Counted from the stretch's first letter, positions 22,021 through 34,466 are shown. The stretch: 64,000 nt of DNA from Anoplopoma fimbria (GCF_027596085.1 NC_072451.1:12184795-12248794), one strand, 5' to 3'. The notes: generated from the letters alone by a model not told the origin. A program made the numbers and translations.

Positions 22021-22204
22021 CTAGTCCTGAGGCTCTTCTACGTTTGGGAGCTGGCTGATTCTGATCCTCCTCTTCAAGCTCAACGGCATTTTCGGAAATG
22101 TTGTCCTCACTTTCTGACACTATTTCCTCTGCATCACTATCAAATCCCTCTGTCTCTTCAAAAAACATCTGCAAGGCAGTCTGAACAGAGAATCGCTTTG
22201 CCAT
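21623..22204 (-). pseudogene. piggyBac transposase N-terminal remnant
   Basis: From the ATG at 22204 the frame runs 193 codons. It opens MAKRFSVQTALQMFFEE and continues with an acidic stretch (about residues 15-50, DSDAEEIVSESEDN) and a basic patch PKRRR near residue 57. This layout is familiar from fish piggyBac-derived transposases, where an acidic N-terminus precedes the catalytic domain. From about residue 60 the protein becomes repeats of the PAPGPSHEQ and QAGPGSKQ type, then hits a stop. No catalytic core follows. Further down the strand, 21436-21540 is open and ends MAANVIRMLPGPTRLA, which may be the original C-terminus left by the deletion; I am unsure of that. An open frame also extends upstream of 22204 through a CA run, but the ATG at 22204 is the natural start. 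Confidence 0.7.
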
Positions 22205-22414
22205 CTTGATCAGTCGTGATATGGAACCACGCTGACAGAGCCTTTTTATAGTGTCAGGTCCCCAAACTTGGTTCCCGCAAGTCAGAGGGTGAAATGTGTG
22301 GGAATATGGGTGTAGATAGTGTTGGGTTCTCAAATTTTGCCACAATGTTGCAACCTTGTGCGGGAACAGTGGGCGCCCATGGCTTCTCGCTTTGAGAACC
22401 TGCTCTCCTCTCTC

Positions 22415-22420
<6 letters not shown>

Positions 22421-22508
<88 letters not shown>
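22421..22508 (+). repeat. (CA)44 microsatellite in piggyBac element
   Basis: An uninterrupted CA run upstream (minus-strand sense) of the transposase remnant, within the element's 5' region. Confidence 0.98.
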
Positions 22509-22511
<3 letters not shown>

Positions 22512-22778
22512 AGGAGGAAGGGAAAATGAGGGTGCACAGGACCTTTGATTTCCACACTTTAGCTCCGGGTCCACTGGACCCGAACACCCTGTGTGTAATA
22601 TAAATGTGATGGGGGGTATACAGGGGGGACATTGAAAATGTTTTCTGATTCATGTTCCTCACAGAAAATGAGCCAAAGCCAATGAATCTTAGTTCAAAAA
22701 AATAATTATTTGTATCACTTTGATTAAGCTAAAAACTGAAAACGGGTCCCACAGACCCGAACACCTTATAAGGGTTAA

Positions 22779-23281
22779 GGTGCTCTGTACCCTTCTTCTG
22801 GCCATGGCTGGTGCACTGCAGCATATCTAGACATCATTTTGCAAACTAGATCAGTGCGCTTGCAAAAGACAATAAAAGAAGGGCCCACTTGTAGAAAAAA
22901 CTGCTTCATAGTGCTGCTAGTGGTAAAAAAAAAAAAAGACACCTTAATACACTAACTATACATGTATTGGTAAAATAAAACTAACTACAATAATGTCATA
23001 AGATTCCACAAGTGACTGTTTTGTATATTATTCTTTCAGATACTGCTACATACCAAAAAATGTTTATTTATCCTGCACCAATCCAAGTGAGCTATTGCTG
23101 AACGCAGTGTTCTTTAGTGATTGAATGAGGCTTTTTATTGCCTCTGTTACACTGATTTTAGGCAGCGTATGAAATTTTATATGACATGCAAAGTGCTTTA
23201 GGTCCCCAAGCTTTATGGACAAAATATTTTAGTCTGACTTTGCGGAGGTGTGAGAAGTGTGAGCGTCTTTTATTTGAGGTG

Positions 23282-23285
<4 letters not shown>
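22779..23285. other. No gene recognised
   Basis: AT-rich flank with an A run near 22927. Nothing is recognised. Confidence 0.5.

Positions 23286-23372
<87 letters not shown>
23286..23372 (+). repeat. (TG)n microsatellite
   Basis: A perfect TG run of about 87 bp. Confidence 0.98.
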
Positions 23373-23373
<1 letters not shown>

Positions 23374-23939
23374 CTCCACCATTGTGTAGAATGTAGTTTG
23401 TGTGTTCTCAGCTTGATTAACAAGGAGATGCACGGAGGTAATTTATGTTGGACAAACAACACAACAAGGTTGTGATGCTGATTTTACATTCCATGGGGTA
23501 GCGACAGCTGATAAAATGTGAGGAGAGTGTTATTTGTTGTCCTTTTATCGCTGCATCTTCAAAGGAGAAGTTTAGGTTTTTGGGAATCTTGTTTCAAAAA
23601 GTCAGATAGTAACTCTACTTTATTTTCTAGCTATAGAAGGGAACATTTGGGATTATTAGGCACATTGCTTTAATTTATTACCAAGAATAATCTTTTAATT
23701 TGTTTGAGTAAGTTCCTGTTACAAACATGCCTCATTACCTACAGTCAGCTGACAAGCATTGTTTCAAGGTCAAGTCTTTGTGTGTAATTCTTATATTAGG
23801 TCTAAGCAACAACATTCATTTAGTGTGTCTTTATATAACAACTCTAACTCTTTGACATTATTTATATAACAAATTGATCTTTAAAGCTGCACTTATCCAT
23901 TTTTTTTATAAAAATGACTAAATTCAACTGTCTGAAGCA
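23373..23939. other. No gene recognised
   Basis: Short frames only; no repeat recognised. Confidence 0.5.
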
Positions 23940-24300
23940 CCATTTTCCGTAACCTGCTTATCCAGTTAAGGGTCGCAGGGGTGCTGGAGCCGATCTCAGC
24001 TGTCAATGGGCGAAGGCAGGGTACACCCTGGACAGGTCGCCAGTCTGTCGCAGGGCTGACATATAGAGACAAACAACCATTCACACTCACATCCACACCT
24101 ACGGGCAATTTAGAGTCTTCAATGCACCTAAACTGCATGTCTTTGGACTGTGGGAGGAAGCCGGAGAACCCGGAGAGAACCCACACTGACACGGGGAGAA
24201 CATGCAAACTCCACACAGAAGGTTGTCCAGCCCGGGAATTGAACCCGGGCCCCTCTTGCTGTGAGGCGACAGTGCTAACCACTACACCACCGTGCAGCCC
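23940..24300 (-). repeat. tRNA-derived SINE, family B, near full length
   Basis: Read on the minus strand, it starts GGGCTGCACGGTGGTGTAGT, with A-box-like TAGTGGTTAGCACTG and B-box-like GGTTCAATTCCCGGGC. The body follows (GGGTTCTCCGGCTTCCTCCC, CTAAATTGCCCGTAGG), ending in the AGCAGGTTACGGAAAATGG motif. This is a very common fish repeat, and I treat it as a SINE because of the pol III head. The overlapping open frames of about 140 codons on both strands (23893-24406) are repeat artefacts. Confidence 0.75.
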
Positions 24301-24341
24301 ATGTTTTTTTGCTCCTGTCACATGTAAATCCCTGTGGCCTC

Positions 24342-24379
24342 AGAAGGCTGGAAAACATCCAGAAGGCTGGAAAACATCC
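24342..24379 (+). repeat. 19-bp tandem duplication
   Basis: AGAAGGCTGGAAAACATCC occurs twice head to tail without a mismatch. Confidence 0.95.
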
Positions 24380-25444
24380 AGCATTCAGAGTGAACTTTTA
24401 AAGTGAGACACTGCAAGTGGAATAAGGAACAAAAAATAGATATCCCCATGAAACACCAGTTGATTTACTTCCATTAAGAACATTATTTTGTTGTAGTTAT
24501 CTGGAATATTATCTTTAAATATGCAAATGAGGCAAGGTTGTACAGAAGGGGTTAAGTCTTCGTATCACAGCCATAAAAAATCATTTTCCATCCTTTTTTG
24601 AAAATGAAATGTTGTGTCAATCAGGTTATGAATGATATATGAAGAAACCCCCCAGTAAAAACCTACGGAATATAGATAGGAATGAACTGGAACAATTGGT
24701 GTATTGTAAAAACTAAGACACTGCATGTGAATAGAGTAAACTTTTTAAATATTAGATAGCACTGTGAAGCTTCCCAAATTGATAACTTACACAAAGACAA
24801 TTATTTTTGTATTACAAGTCTTTCATTTTATTTTCAAATATATAAAAGAGGCATTATCAAATGTTAACTTTTGGTGAATTAAGGTCAAATCTACTGACAC
24901 AGATAGACAACGTAGTAAAATACACCTTAATTTGCATTTCGGATGTTTTCTCTCTACTTGTCTAAAAGTAAACTTGTTATGGAAACAAAATTGCCCATCA
25001 AAATTGACTTGTGCATGTGGAGACTGGATGAAAACCACAAATGTTCTTGATCTGAACATTTCATTGACCCTACTCATTCTGACAAGAACGTGAGCCGAGC
25101 AATTTTATGAATCCATTAAGTGTCAGCAGTGCTGATAGAGACAATATCTGATCTACGTAGGTCATTAACGGAGTGATTAAGTCATTGGCATAATTGTTCA
25201 GGACAGTCAGGCTTTCTATGGAAACTACCTGAAGCAGCTGACGAAGTTAAAACATGAACTCACTCGATAATTGATGTGTGTCTGTGTGGGATGTTCGTCT
25301 TTCATTTCCTGTGACATTTATCTTATGAACTGACATTTCAGCTCTATGGTTTGTAATGAAGGTGAACACATTTCTTAAGGAGGTTTGTGCATTCTTGAGG
25401 TTTTCACTTTATAACTCCACCATGTCAAAGGCTGTGCAGACCAG
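24380..25444. other. No gene recognised
   Basis: AT-rich with short frames; nothing recognised. Confidence 0.5.
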
Positions 25445-25680
25445 ATCCTCCAGTTATGCTCTTACCTTTCACAGTAAAAGCCCGAGACATATGCCCTGCA
25501 CAACTGTTTACCAGAGGGAGCTCAAACTCACTCAGAGCATTTCATTAAAGGGTACTCAATAAAATATCTTACAGGAGCTTAGGCTATACGATACCTCAGA
25601 CAGACTGCCAGACTGGTATTGGTCCTCTGCCTGCACAATTATATTCCAACCTTTTGTTGAGAAAGTAATGCAACTGACAA
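25445..25680 (+). repeat. Unclassified dispersed repeat, copy 2
   Basis: A diverged partner of 4340-4550 in the same orientation (TTTCACAGTAAAAGCCC, ACAACTGTTTACCAGAGGGA, CTTTTGTTGAGAAAGT). No coding capacity or terminal repeats were seen. Confidence 0.45.
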
Positions 25681-28224
25681 ACATTTGCATCGCTGCTGGT
25701 ATGAATAATTTTGTATTATTTAGCATTTTCTTGATGTTTATTTGTCACTCCCCAGGTGTGTAAAGCCCTTCAGAGTCACAGTGTGGTAAGCTCAGACCTC
25801 AACGGACTGGGAACCAGTGGTCAGCAAGTATGGATTATTTTCCACTTCTTAAACTATTAGACTATTAACACACATAAGTTGCATTAATGGGAAAGATTAG
25901 AGTTCCAATATGGACCTCTGACCTTTAGAATAAAAAGAATGTGACGCTTAGATTAGGTAATGCCAATTATAATATATACAAACTGAATGTAATTATGGAT
26001 TAATAATTAGTATCAGAAGAATAGAATACAAGACGTCCTTTAATGGAGTTCAATTTTTGGGGTTTGCAAGCTTTAACGGATAGACGAATACATCACCCAA
26101 AAATCATAAGCCACAAGTAAGGGAGCCACTGCTCGGATATATACGGCAGACAATAGAGAGACAATCAGCCGCTCACAGTTGAGTTTAAATAATAGACTGT
26201 GAAAGTCTGATTTAATTGTCCATGCATAATTAAGTGCAGGTCAGGGGATGTTTTTAAGCTTTAACAATTATAGAGGGATTGTACAGTGGCTAACAAGCTG
26301 TGACTTGTGGACTGTTTCCAGCCTATTAAGTACCACCATATGGAATATGAAAGTCTTTTTAAGACAAAGAATATATTTTTTACTTTTATTCTGATTCTAA
26401 TGTTGAGACGTTGAAATACAAAAGGATAAAAGGCAATGACCAGTCAATAACAGAACAACAATATACAACACAACAAAGGCTCCTCTCATGTGAAAAGAAA
26501 GCGTAATGTTTTTTGGAACTGCTGAGTTCACACAACTTAATGGTCATAAACATTGAAAGACATCAGTATGCTTCTTTGAGTGCATGATTTCAAGTCTTTT
26601 GTGTAAGACCTCGACACCGTATCAGTGAAGTAAGCCATTCATTTGGGTACATTTAGGCCATGTCAAGATGAAGAATGAGTATGTGTCATACTGAAGGAAC
26701 TTCATGCTGTTGAGATTAATGAGTCAGAGTGCTCCAACCTGATGAACCACACCCCCCACTGACTCTGCCTTTATGCGCACCAAAGTGCTAGCTCAATACA
26801 CGCTCACCACGGGGGGCACTTATCTTTTCTAGAGTAATAATGACTTAATGGAGGACCAGTCAGTCAACGATTCAGGGTCATGTGGACTGTAATGTGACAG
26901 GGAATGGAGTTGTGGATAACAGGTTAGGATCTACTTCAGGTCTTTTTTAGGAAGGGCTCGTGTTGTGTTCCCCTAGTAATTTCCTGTTTGGATTTCTGTT
27001 GTTCTGGAGTTCTGTAACACGTTCTTCACAAGAGGTCTAATAGTGTTTGGGGTCAATTAGACACCAGAAAGGATAAAACATTTGGTAGGTTTGTCAGCAA
27101 ACTTGAATACTCCTTAACATATATTAAAAAGCATGATATAATTCCTTTATTCAATTTAATGCATTATTGCCATGACATAGTTGATGGGATTGTGTCTTAG
27201 TGCCAGTATTAGAAATACTGATTAACAGTCTCAGAAAACATGGTACTCCAGAGAGAGATGTTCTACACCTAAAACTCTTGAATCTTCCATATTAAGGGAA
27301 GGATTTGAAGAAAGAGCTAGCAGGGTGCGAGCACAGACTGAACAGATGTCCCAGGTTTCAATTGATGCTATTGCTACAGGGCAACCAAAATAGGTCTCCG
27401 TGAAGTAGATTCGATGAAAAAATATTTGGGGGGGGGGAGGTTGCCAGTTTATAGTCCTCCGTAAAGTGCTTTACTCTAGACACGGAGAGCCTGTCGGAGA
27501 ACCTTTCCGTAGTTTACGTGCGCATCCAATATATCAGTCGACGCAACAGAGACGGTAAGGGCTGTGATTGGTCCTCTAACAAAATCATTTCCGGAAACAC
27601 TACTCGGTTTGACTTTGGACCTTATTTACTTTGTACGTTGTTTACTTTGCACAGGACCAATAAAATACCAAATAGGATTTTTAAAGCTTTGAAGTTTATT
27701 TACAAAACTATTTACAAATATTTTGTTGTCAACATATAAGATCGATCGGGCGGAGAATTGCAATGCGATTCTAAATTTGCCCATTAATGTACAAGTCCGA
27801 ATTTTGCGATTTTCACTGGCTACAATATTGCATCTGTCAGTTGTCAAATTTGCTGAACAAATTGTTAAACTTCAATAATTATTCATAGTCAACTTATATA
27901 GTGCATTTATTTAAGCTCTCAACAGCATAACCATACAGCTTTGCCACATCGAGGGGAAAGCACGGCACACGCAAAGTAGGTGGAATCAGCCGTTCAAAAC
28001 CAGTCTGCATGAATCGTATGACAACTGGATGCGAGCAAGGAATACATCGAAGGGGAGACCATGAGAGCCCCAGCTCGCCGCATAGTAGCCTGGGTGCTCT
28101 AAGCGTGGAAGAAGCTGGATACGGAGTGGGTGAAAAACTGTGTGTGTGGTGTCTCTGTTCGAGCCTGCATGAGAGTTCAATGTTGTCATTAGCTGTTGCG
28201 TCTTTCTGACCAATCGCAGTTCAA
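25681..28224. other. No gene recognised
   Basis: Mostly AT-rich unique-looking DNA. A 30-bp splice-flanked segment at 25756-25785 is discussed under findings. A G run sits at about 27428-27436, and 27460-27610 is somewhat richer in CpG, without a gene that I can define. Confidence 0.45.
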
Positions 28225-28430
28225 GGCCGACCTGGGCTGAATTTGCAACATTTTGCAACAAATTATTCTAAATCTGCCCATAACTTCTGCCGCATTTTCA
28301 TAATTTTGCCAATAAAAAATATGGAATATTCAAATTTTTCTACCGGGGGAGGACCCCCCTAGAGGGATAATATCCTTCTCACCTTTTTCACCCCTGACCC
28401 GTTTTCATGCCTGACTAGCTGCAGTGTGCA
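28225..28430. repeat. Possible DNA-transposon fragment
   Basis: AATTTGCAACATTTTGCAAC, CGCATTTTCATAATTTTGCC and the hairpin-like ACCGGGGGAGGACCCCCCTA recall the 3' region of a fish hAT-like repeat. No ends or transposase were found; the class is a guess. Confidence 0.25.
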
Positions 28431-30014
28431 CCAACCACCACTAGATGGCACACATGAGCAGTCCGGACTGCAACAGTACAGTGAGTAAACACAGCCGCTA
28501 AAGCAGAGCCAGTACAGTAACTATTTAACTGTAACCTGCAAAGAATCCAGGGTTATTTTCCTTACTCCGTTCATGTGGACGAGCCTGATAACGAGGCTGG
28601 ACCCAAGGCTAGGAGGCGGGGTTAAAGGAAACTCTTGTGTGCGCGCTAGTTGGGAAAACAGTGTTCTCCAGAAGTTTGCCAGGAAAAGGAAGATTGAGGA
28701 TTCTCCTGTAACACTAAGGTCCTGGTCCGCTTATTAAAGGGTTAAGTTTTAACCTGGACACTGTTTCCCATGTTTTTTGTGAGTAAGTGACTAATGGGGA
28801 CAACAATATTGAGGGAGAACCCTACGCATTAAACTGGCTGCAATGTAGTCATATTGGGTTAACTCCTCACCAAAGATATACACTGACAGGCTCAGATTGT
28901 TATCATACGTGTCCTACAGAACCCTACAGAGAAATAAAATGTTTGTTATTGTGCCATTGGACTTGTTGCTGGAAGACAACGATGGAAACGAGAGTGCTGG
29001 TGTTGTCAGAGTTTGCTGTGTTGGATAACATAACTGAGCTTAGTGTTACCTTAAAGGTTACAAATGTCATAGCTAAATATTTAGGTTGTGGATTTGACCC
29101 GTCATATCAAATGAGACTACTCTTCGTGAGACTTGGTTCAACACAATGCAGACCTGATGAAGTGAAGGTTAAAGACATTTTATTTCTCTATAGGGTTCTT
29201 TCAATAATGTTGTTACACATTTATAATAACAATCTGACCTGTCAGTGGTAAAGTCTAACACCTTAAGTTGACCTACATTACGGTGAAAAAAACTTTTGGC
29301 CACGGCTGTAGTGTTTTTTTTAGAAAATAGAACAGGTAAAAATGTCTACATGTGAGCCCACTCCTTTCTTTCCTTATCATAGTGCTTAAAGACATCAGAC
29401 CAAAGAGGGAAATATCAATTACAAACCTTCAGCGTGCTGCCAGCCGCATTCAAAGGTGAAATGTCTCAGCTTTGAAATTAAGTTGTTACCAAGGCACCCG
29501 TTTCAGCGCTTAGGAGTAAAAATTAATAATCAAGCCCGTCGCTACGGCAGGAGAAAAAAGAAGAAAGAAAATTAGAGATGAAAGACAGCTACAGGTTAGG
29601 CCACGGCGAAAACTCTTTCATTTGGCCCCTCGTCTCATCTCCAACTTGAAAGCGGGCTTCTTTTGTTCCGTTTCACCTCCTCCAACCCTCCATCCCAGCC
29701 ACATGCCCCTCCTCTTCTATTTCTTTCTTTTTTTTGCATGCATTGCATAATTACAATATTTCTGTGATGGCCTTCCACCATTACTGGGATTTACAAAGGG
29801 GAACGGAAATGAATGTGAAGGAGAGAAATGCATTTCACTTATTTAGTCTATAGCTCCATAGGGGTGTTCAATTGCACACGGATATATTTTAATGATTGGT
29901 TGTCAGAGCTAGCTTCTCTCAATTTTACCATTAAAAATAAATTGTGGTGGGGAACAAGGAAATCACTAATGGCTAGGGTTATTTTCTCCCTCCTTTATTT
30001 TCAGAATGTACACC
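28431..30014. other. No gene recognised; one unassigned 154-codon frame
   Basis: The frame at 28787-29251 (plus, 154 codons) has no motif I know and no splice or promoter context, so I do not call it a gene. A segment at about 29380-29545 is unusually balanced in composition and repeat-free, and is proposed under findings as a possible conserved noncoding element. Confidence 0.4.
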
Positions 30015-30039
30015 CCTCTCTCTCTCTCTCTCTCTCTCT
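30015..30039 (+). repeat. (CT)n microsatellite
   Basis: A short perfect CT run. A poly-T run of about 20 bases follows at 30141-30160. Confidence 0.95.
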
Positions 30040-30160
30040 GCGAGCCTCTCTCTTCAGAGTGTACCTTATTTTTAAAGAAATACTGAGGGCATTTGCTGCA
30101 CTTGAGTAATCAATAAATAACAACCCCTTCACTCCACCACTTTTTTTTTTTTTTTTTTTT

Positions 30161-31044
30161 AAACCTATGTAATTCCCGATGCATGCAGGGCAGTATCTCT
30201 TTCAACAGAACAGTACGACCTCTTGCTCAGTTCAGGGAAAGCCCACCTACATTTACAATTAATACAGATCCAGTTCTACCTCTGGAGTCTAATAATTGCT
30301 ATTTTTATGAACCGGGTAAGAAGTGTTGAAAGGACTTAAAGAAAGTAAGACAGGGACTCTGGATATGAAACAAAAAAAACCTTTTGAGGAATTGCTTGCT
30401 TTCACCAAGAGGGACACGGGTCTAAAAGAAGTACCAGGGACATTTCCCCCATAAAACTTCCACCGCTGATAGGTCAAACAAACACAGCGCCACTGCTTCA
30501 ACTTGTGAACTGCTTCAGTCATGCATTTGTCTTTGTTCTATGACATTAAAAGTAATGTTTCCGGACTAATTTACATAATAAAGCAGAGAGAAAAAAGATG
30601 GAGGTGGTGTGATTGGGCTGAGAGGGACAGCAGTGGGAGACAGAGAGACAAAGAGAGACAGCACAGCGGTGCTGTGAAAATACAAATACAAATCAGATTG
30701 TTTCATGGCAGTTACGTTCTAAAGCACAAATAAATACCCATCAAATACTCAACAGATGATTCACTGTGGACACGCCCTTAATTTAATTTTCCTCCTCTGC
30801 ATTCATTACATCCAACGTGCATCAGTAAATACTATGGAGCAGTAAATGTGGTCACAGTGAGACAAGAACAAATGTGTATTTTCTTTCGTTTGGGCGTGAC
30901 TCTTCCTTTAGCACAACTATGCCTTTGACAGGTTACAGTGTCACAGCATTTATGGTCTGTAATGTCATGACATTTGCTGCAGATGTTCTTGGTTCAGGGA
31001 GGGTGACCTCTTATGACATTGTCCATCAGCAGAATCAGTCTCAA
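30161..31044. other. No gene recognised
   Basis: Short frames and AT-rich sequence; nothing recognised. Confidence 0.5.
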
Positions 31045-31300
31045 AAGTCAAATTTATTTAGTTATCCAACATGTGGTGCAGACATTTGCCATTTCCAGAC
31101 GATGAACGAAGTTATTCACAAAGTTATTCATGTACCCAAATTGATGAATATTTATAACGTTGGTGATCTCATGAATTTTGTGCTGCACCATCATCCAAAT
31201 GTTATTATCCATCTTTGGTTGATGACCAGTTGGCAACCTGCCAAACCAGCACTCCAAATAATTACTGGTTTGAACTACTTCATGACTACTTTATAACAGC
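31045..31300 (+). repeat. Diverged interspersed repeat, class uncertain
   Basis: ATGTGGTGCAGACATTTGCC, CCAGACGATGAACGAAG and GGTGATCTCATGAATTTTG follow the order of a common fish repeat (ATTTGGTACAGACATTCATG, CCCCAGAGGATGAA, TTTGGTGATCCCCTGAC). It lies within the 140-codon frame 30874-31296, which I therefore reject as a gene. Confidence 0.4.
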
Positions 31301-32391
31301 AAATAACATGTTTGTGAAACTGAAAGTCAACGTTGACTTATTTTAAGTAAGTTACATAAATGTATTTAGGTAACAAACTTACATATTTGAACCCAAACCA
31401 TGATCTTATCCTAAACTTAACCAAGTTGTTGTTGCCTTAACCTAACCACTTAGTTTTGTTCTAATTCATAACATTACCACGTGATTATAACTGCGACCGT
31501 TTCACAGCTTGGGCCTGTTCCTGATACTCTCTAACGGTCATACATAACATTTTACGAATCATTGGCAAGAGACCTACACTGTATTTTAGGTATGATGACG
31601 TGTTGGTTATAACATTACAAAGAAAATAATTAGTTAAAATAAGTGGTGGATGAGAAAGCAGTCACTTCAATTATTTTCTTGCTATGAGAGTTGGATGTCA
31701 CAATGAGAGCATCATATGGGGGCACAAAATCGGAAAACTTTGTTTGAGAAGGAAATCCAATGCCCTGTTTTGTTCTTCAGGTTGGAGGAATTGTTGGATA
31801 TATGAAGGAAAGTTTTACCTTTTGAAAGAAGAAAAGCTGCTTAAAAGTATCTTAGGTAAAGTAATAAGCTAAATTTGACGGCAGAGAAGAATAAAATACC
31901 TCATTTTTGAGGAACAAGCTCAACATGGTTTGAAACCATTTTACATTTAGCTCTGACTCCCCACTTCCTTTTAATTATCTCTTCCCACCATGCATTTTTT
32001 CCCTCTTCCATCTTTCACTCTGTGTTGCACTCTCTCTCACACATATAGCAGATCTACCCACTTTGTCCATCTGCAGGATGGTGAGGATTCACTGGCTTCC
32101 TCTCTCTCACCAAAGCTTTATCTGTTCTATTTTCAGAGAGGGAGCAGTAAGTGAAGTATTGTGAGAGGTGATACAAAAGCTTCCTTCTCAAGGGAGTGAG
32201 AGGCAGAGGAGAGAGTTTGTGAAATATGCCGCTGACTATTCAGTTCCCCTTCTCTCCAGCTCTTTCTCCCTCTCTGACTCTCTCCAGGCTCCAGGAGAGC
32301 CACTTCATATGCTTGGACAAAAATATGTTTTACTGTATTAAATAATGCAGGTAATCAACAATTCCTCCATCTCTCTTTTCTTTTTTTTCAG
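31301..32391. other. No gene recognised
   Basis: It holds a diverged CCTAACC-type stretch (about 31385-31450) and C/T-rich patches at 31965-32300. No gene signal. Confidence 0.5.
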
Positions 32392-32430
32392 CCCAGTTTC
32401 AAACATCAGAGCCACTTCAGCACACTTGCC
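32392..32430 (+). other. Candidate 39-bp cassette exon
   Basis: A pyrimidine tract ending TTTTCTTTTTTTTCAG immediately precedes this 39-bp segment, and GTGAGT immediately follows it. The length is a multiple of three and all three frames are open (frame 1 reads PSFKHQSHFSTLA). Chance pairs of good splice sites are common in 64 kb, no neighbouring exon was identified, and I do not recognise the peptide. Confidence 0.2.
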
Positions 32431-32929
32431 GTGAGTAACAAATGTGACACATTATCATAAATACATTTGTGTTTTGCTCCTGTCCTATTGCTGCATTGAA
32501 ACGACCGAGCAGAGATCAAACCGACAGGCAGTTTGTGAATGTGTTACATGTCCTGCTCTAAGCATATGACGCCATTTGGTATGGAAAATGCTCTTGTGCT
32601 AAGACAGTGATGAAGTGCACATTTCTGTTTGATTGTCCACAATGTCCAATACCTGACTATTAATACAAGGTGGAAATTGTTGCTATATAAATAGGTCATA
32701 TGTCACCCCCACTCTCTTCTTGATGAGTTATCCAAAAACGTGAGGGGACATTAGTACACGGAATGAGTAAGTATGAGTCCAGGAGAAAATAATCATTGCT
32801 GCTTTTATTATAAGTAGTCTTCATTTTTTCCTTCGTTACTCTGCTTACTACTCTGATTATATGAATCATTTATGTCATATACATTGAATGTGTTGTAACT
32901 CTGTTATGTTGTTCATTCTGTACACATGA
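32431..32929. other. No gene recognised
   Basis: AT-rich DNA between the exon-like segment and a repeat D copy. Confidence 0.5.
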
Positions 32930-33155
32930 CATCTATTGCATTCTGTCCATCCTGGGAGAAGGATCCCTCCTCTGTCGCTCTCCCAAAGGTTTCTTCCTTT
33001 TTTCTCCCTGTTGTGGGAGTTTTTCCTGTGCCGATGTGAGGGTTCCGGGACAGAGGATGTCACATGTGTACAGATTGTAAAGCCCTCTGAAGCAAATTTG
33101 TAATTTGTGATTTTGGGCTATACAAAATAAACTGAATTGAATTGAATTATAGACT
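32930..33155 (+). repeat. Repeat D (AATTG-tail family), longest copy
   Basis: It begins near TTGCATTCTGTCCATCCTGG and continues through GAAGGATCCCTCCTCTGTCG, TTTCCTGTGCCGATGTGAGG, AAAGCCCTCTGAAGCAAATT and GATTTTGGGCTATACAAAAT. It ends in three AATTG-type units. It is the most complete of five copies in the window. The simple tandem tail suggests a retroposon (LINE or SINE 3' end), but I cannot assign the family. Confidence 0.65.
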
Positions 33156-33210
33156 ACAAGGAAACCAACCAACCAATAAGATTCCATATATGCTAATAGA
33201 TGATAATGCT

Positions 33211-33460
33211 AAATGGTTTGTACTTGTACTCTGAAAACTCAAAGGCTGATGGCAGGGGCTACCATGCAAGGTGCCACCTGCCAATCAGGATTAACTAACC
33301 AATCATAAACATTCACACACCGATGAAACAGCCTTCAGGAGCAATTTGGGTTAGTGTCTTCCCCAAGGACACATCATCATGGACTAGCGGAGCCAGGGAT
33401 CGAACCGCTGCTCCTCTGATGGGAGGACGACCCTGCTCTACCACTGAGCCACAGTCAACC
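33211..33460 (-). repeat. tRNA-derived SINE, family A, copy 4
   Basis: On the minus strand: GTGGCTCAGTGGTAGAGCAG, GCGGTTCGATCCCTGGCTCC, a slightly altered CTTGGGGAAGACACTAACC and GGTGGCACCTTGCATGGTAG, ending near AGTACAAACCATTTAGC. Both the A- and B-box-like motifs are well preserved. Confidence 0.75.
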
Positions 33461-34108
<648 letters not shown>

Positions 34109-34264
34109 CTTATGGCTTTGTGACTGAATTTTGCACTGTTGGGAAAAGCATTAACATCTCTGTGTGAAGGAGGTGTGAAGCAGACAGACAGTCAGGTACA
34201 TCTTGTCCAAGGGCCTGTCTACCACTTTTGCTACTGTTGCCCTGTCACGGTTATCTCTCTCCCT

Positions 34265-34290
34265 CACACACACACACACACACACACACA
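34265..34290 (+). repeat. (CA)13 microsatellite
   Basis: A short perfect CA run, followed at 34370-34402 by imperfect CA/CAAA repeats. Confidence 0.95.
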
Positions 34291-34463
34291 CTGCTTGCTC
34301 TGTTGCCTCACTGACCTGAGATTGCTGTGTACTGCAGCTCACATCCACAGAAGCATTGGGCCGTATACAAACACACACACCAACACACAAACACAAACAC
34401 AATGATTTATGGCCTCCAATACAGTCAATAAGAGCCACAGCCAAGATGAAGGACTTGCTAGCA

Positions 34464-34466
<3 letters not shown>

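Larger units (their letters stand above)
21061..22774 (-). mobile_element. Internally deleted piggyBac-type element (1714 bp)
   Basis: TTAA flanks both ends (21057-21060 and 22775-22778), the piggyBac target site. The left terminus CCCTCATAGGGTGTTCG matches the reverse complement of the right terminus, CCCTTATAAGGTGTTCG, at 15 of 17 positions. GGGTCTGGTGGACCC-type motifs near both ends (about 21108 and 22745), plus a GGACCCGAACACC copy at about 22573, look like subterminal repeats. Inside, on the minus strand, only an N-terminal piece of transposase remains, followed by a proline-rich minisatellite. The catalytic DDD core is absent. The element could move only with a transposase supplied in trans. 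Confidence 0.85.

Noticed and set aside
21623..22555. A 310-codon protein including the region upstream of 22204
   Set aside because: The upstream part is translated CA repeat plus noncoding flank. The recognisable transposase start is the ATG at 22204.
23893..24406. Two overlapping frames of about 140 codons on opposite strands
   Set aside because: They lie across a family B SINE; retroposon sequence explains them.
30874..31296. 140-codon frame as a gene
   Set aside because: It overlaps a diverged interspersed repeat and shows no protein motif or splice context.
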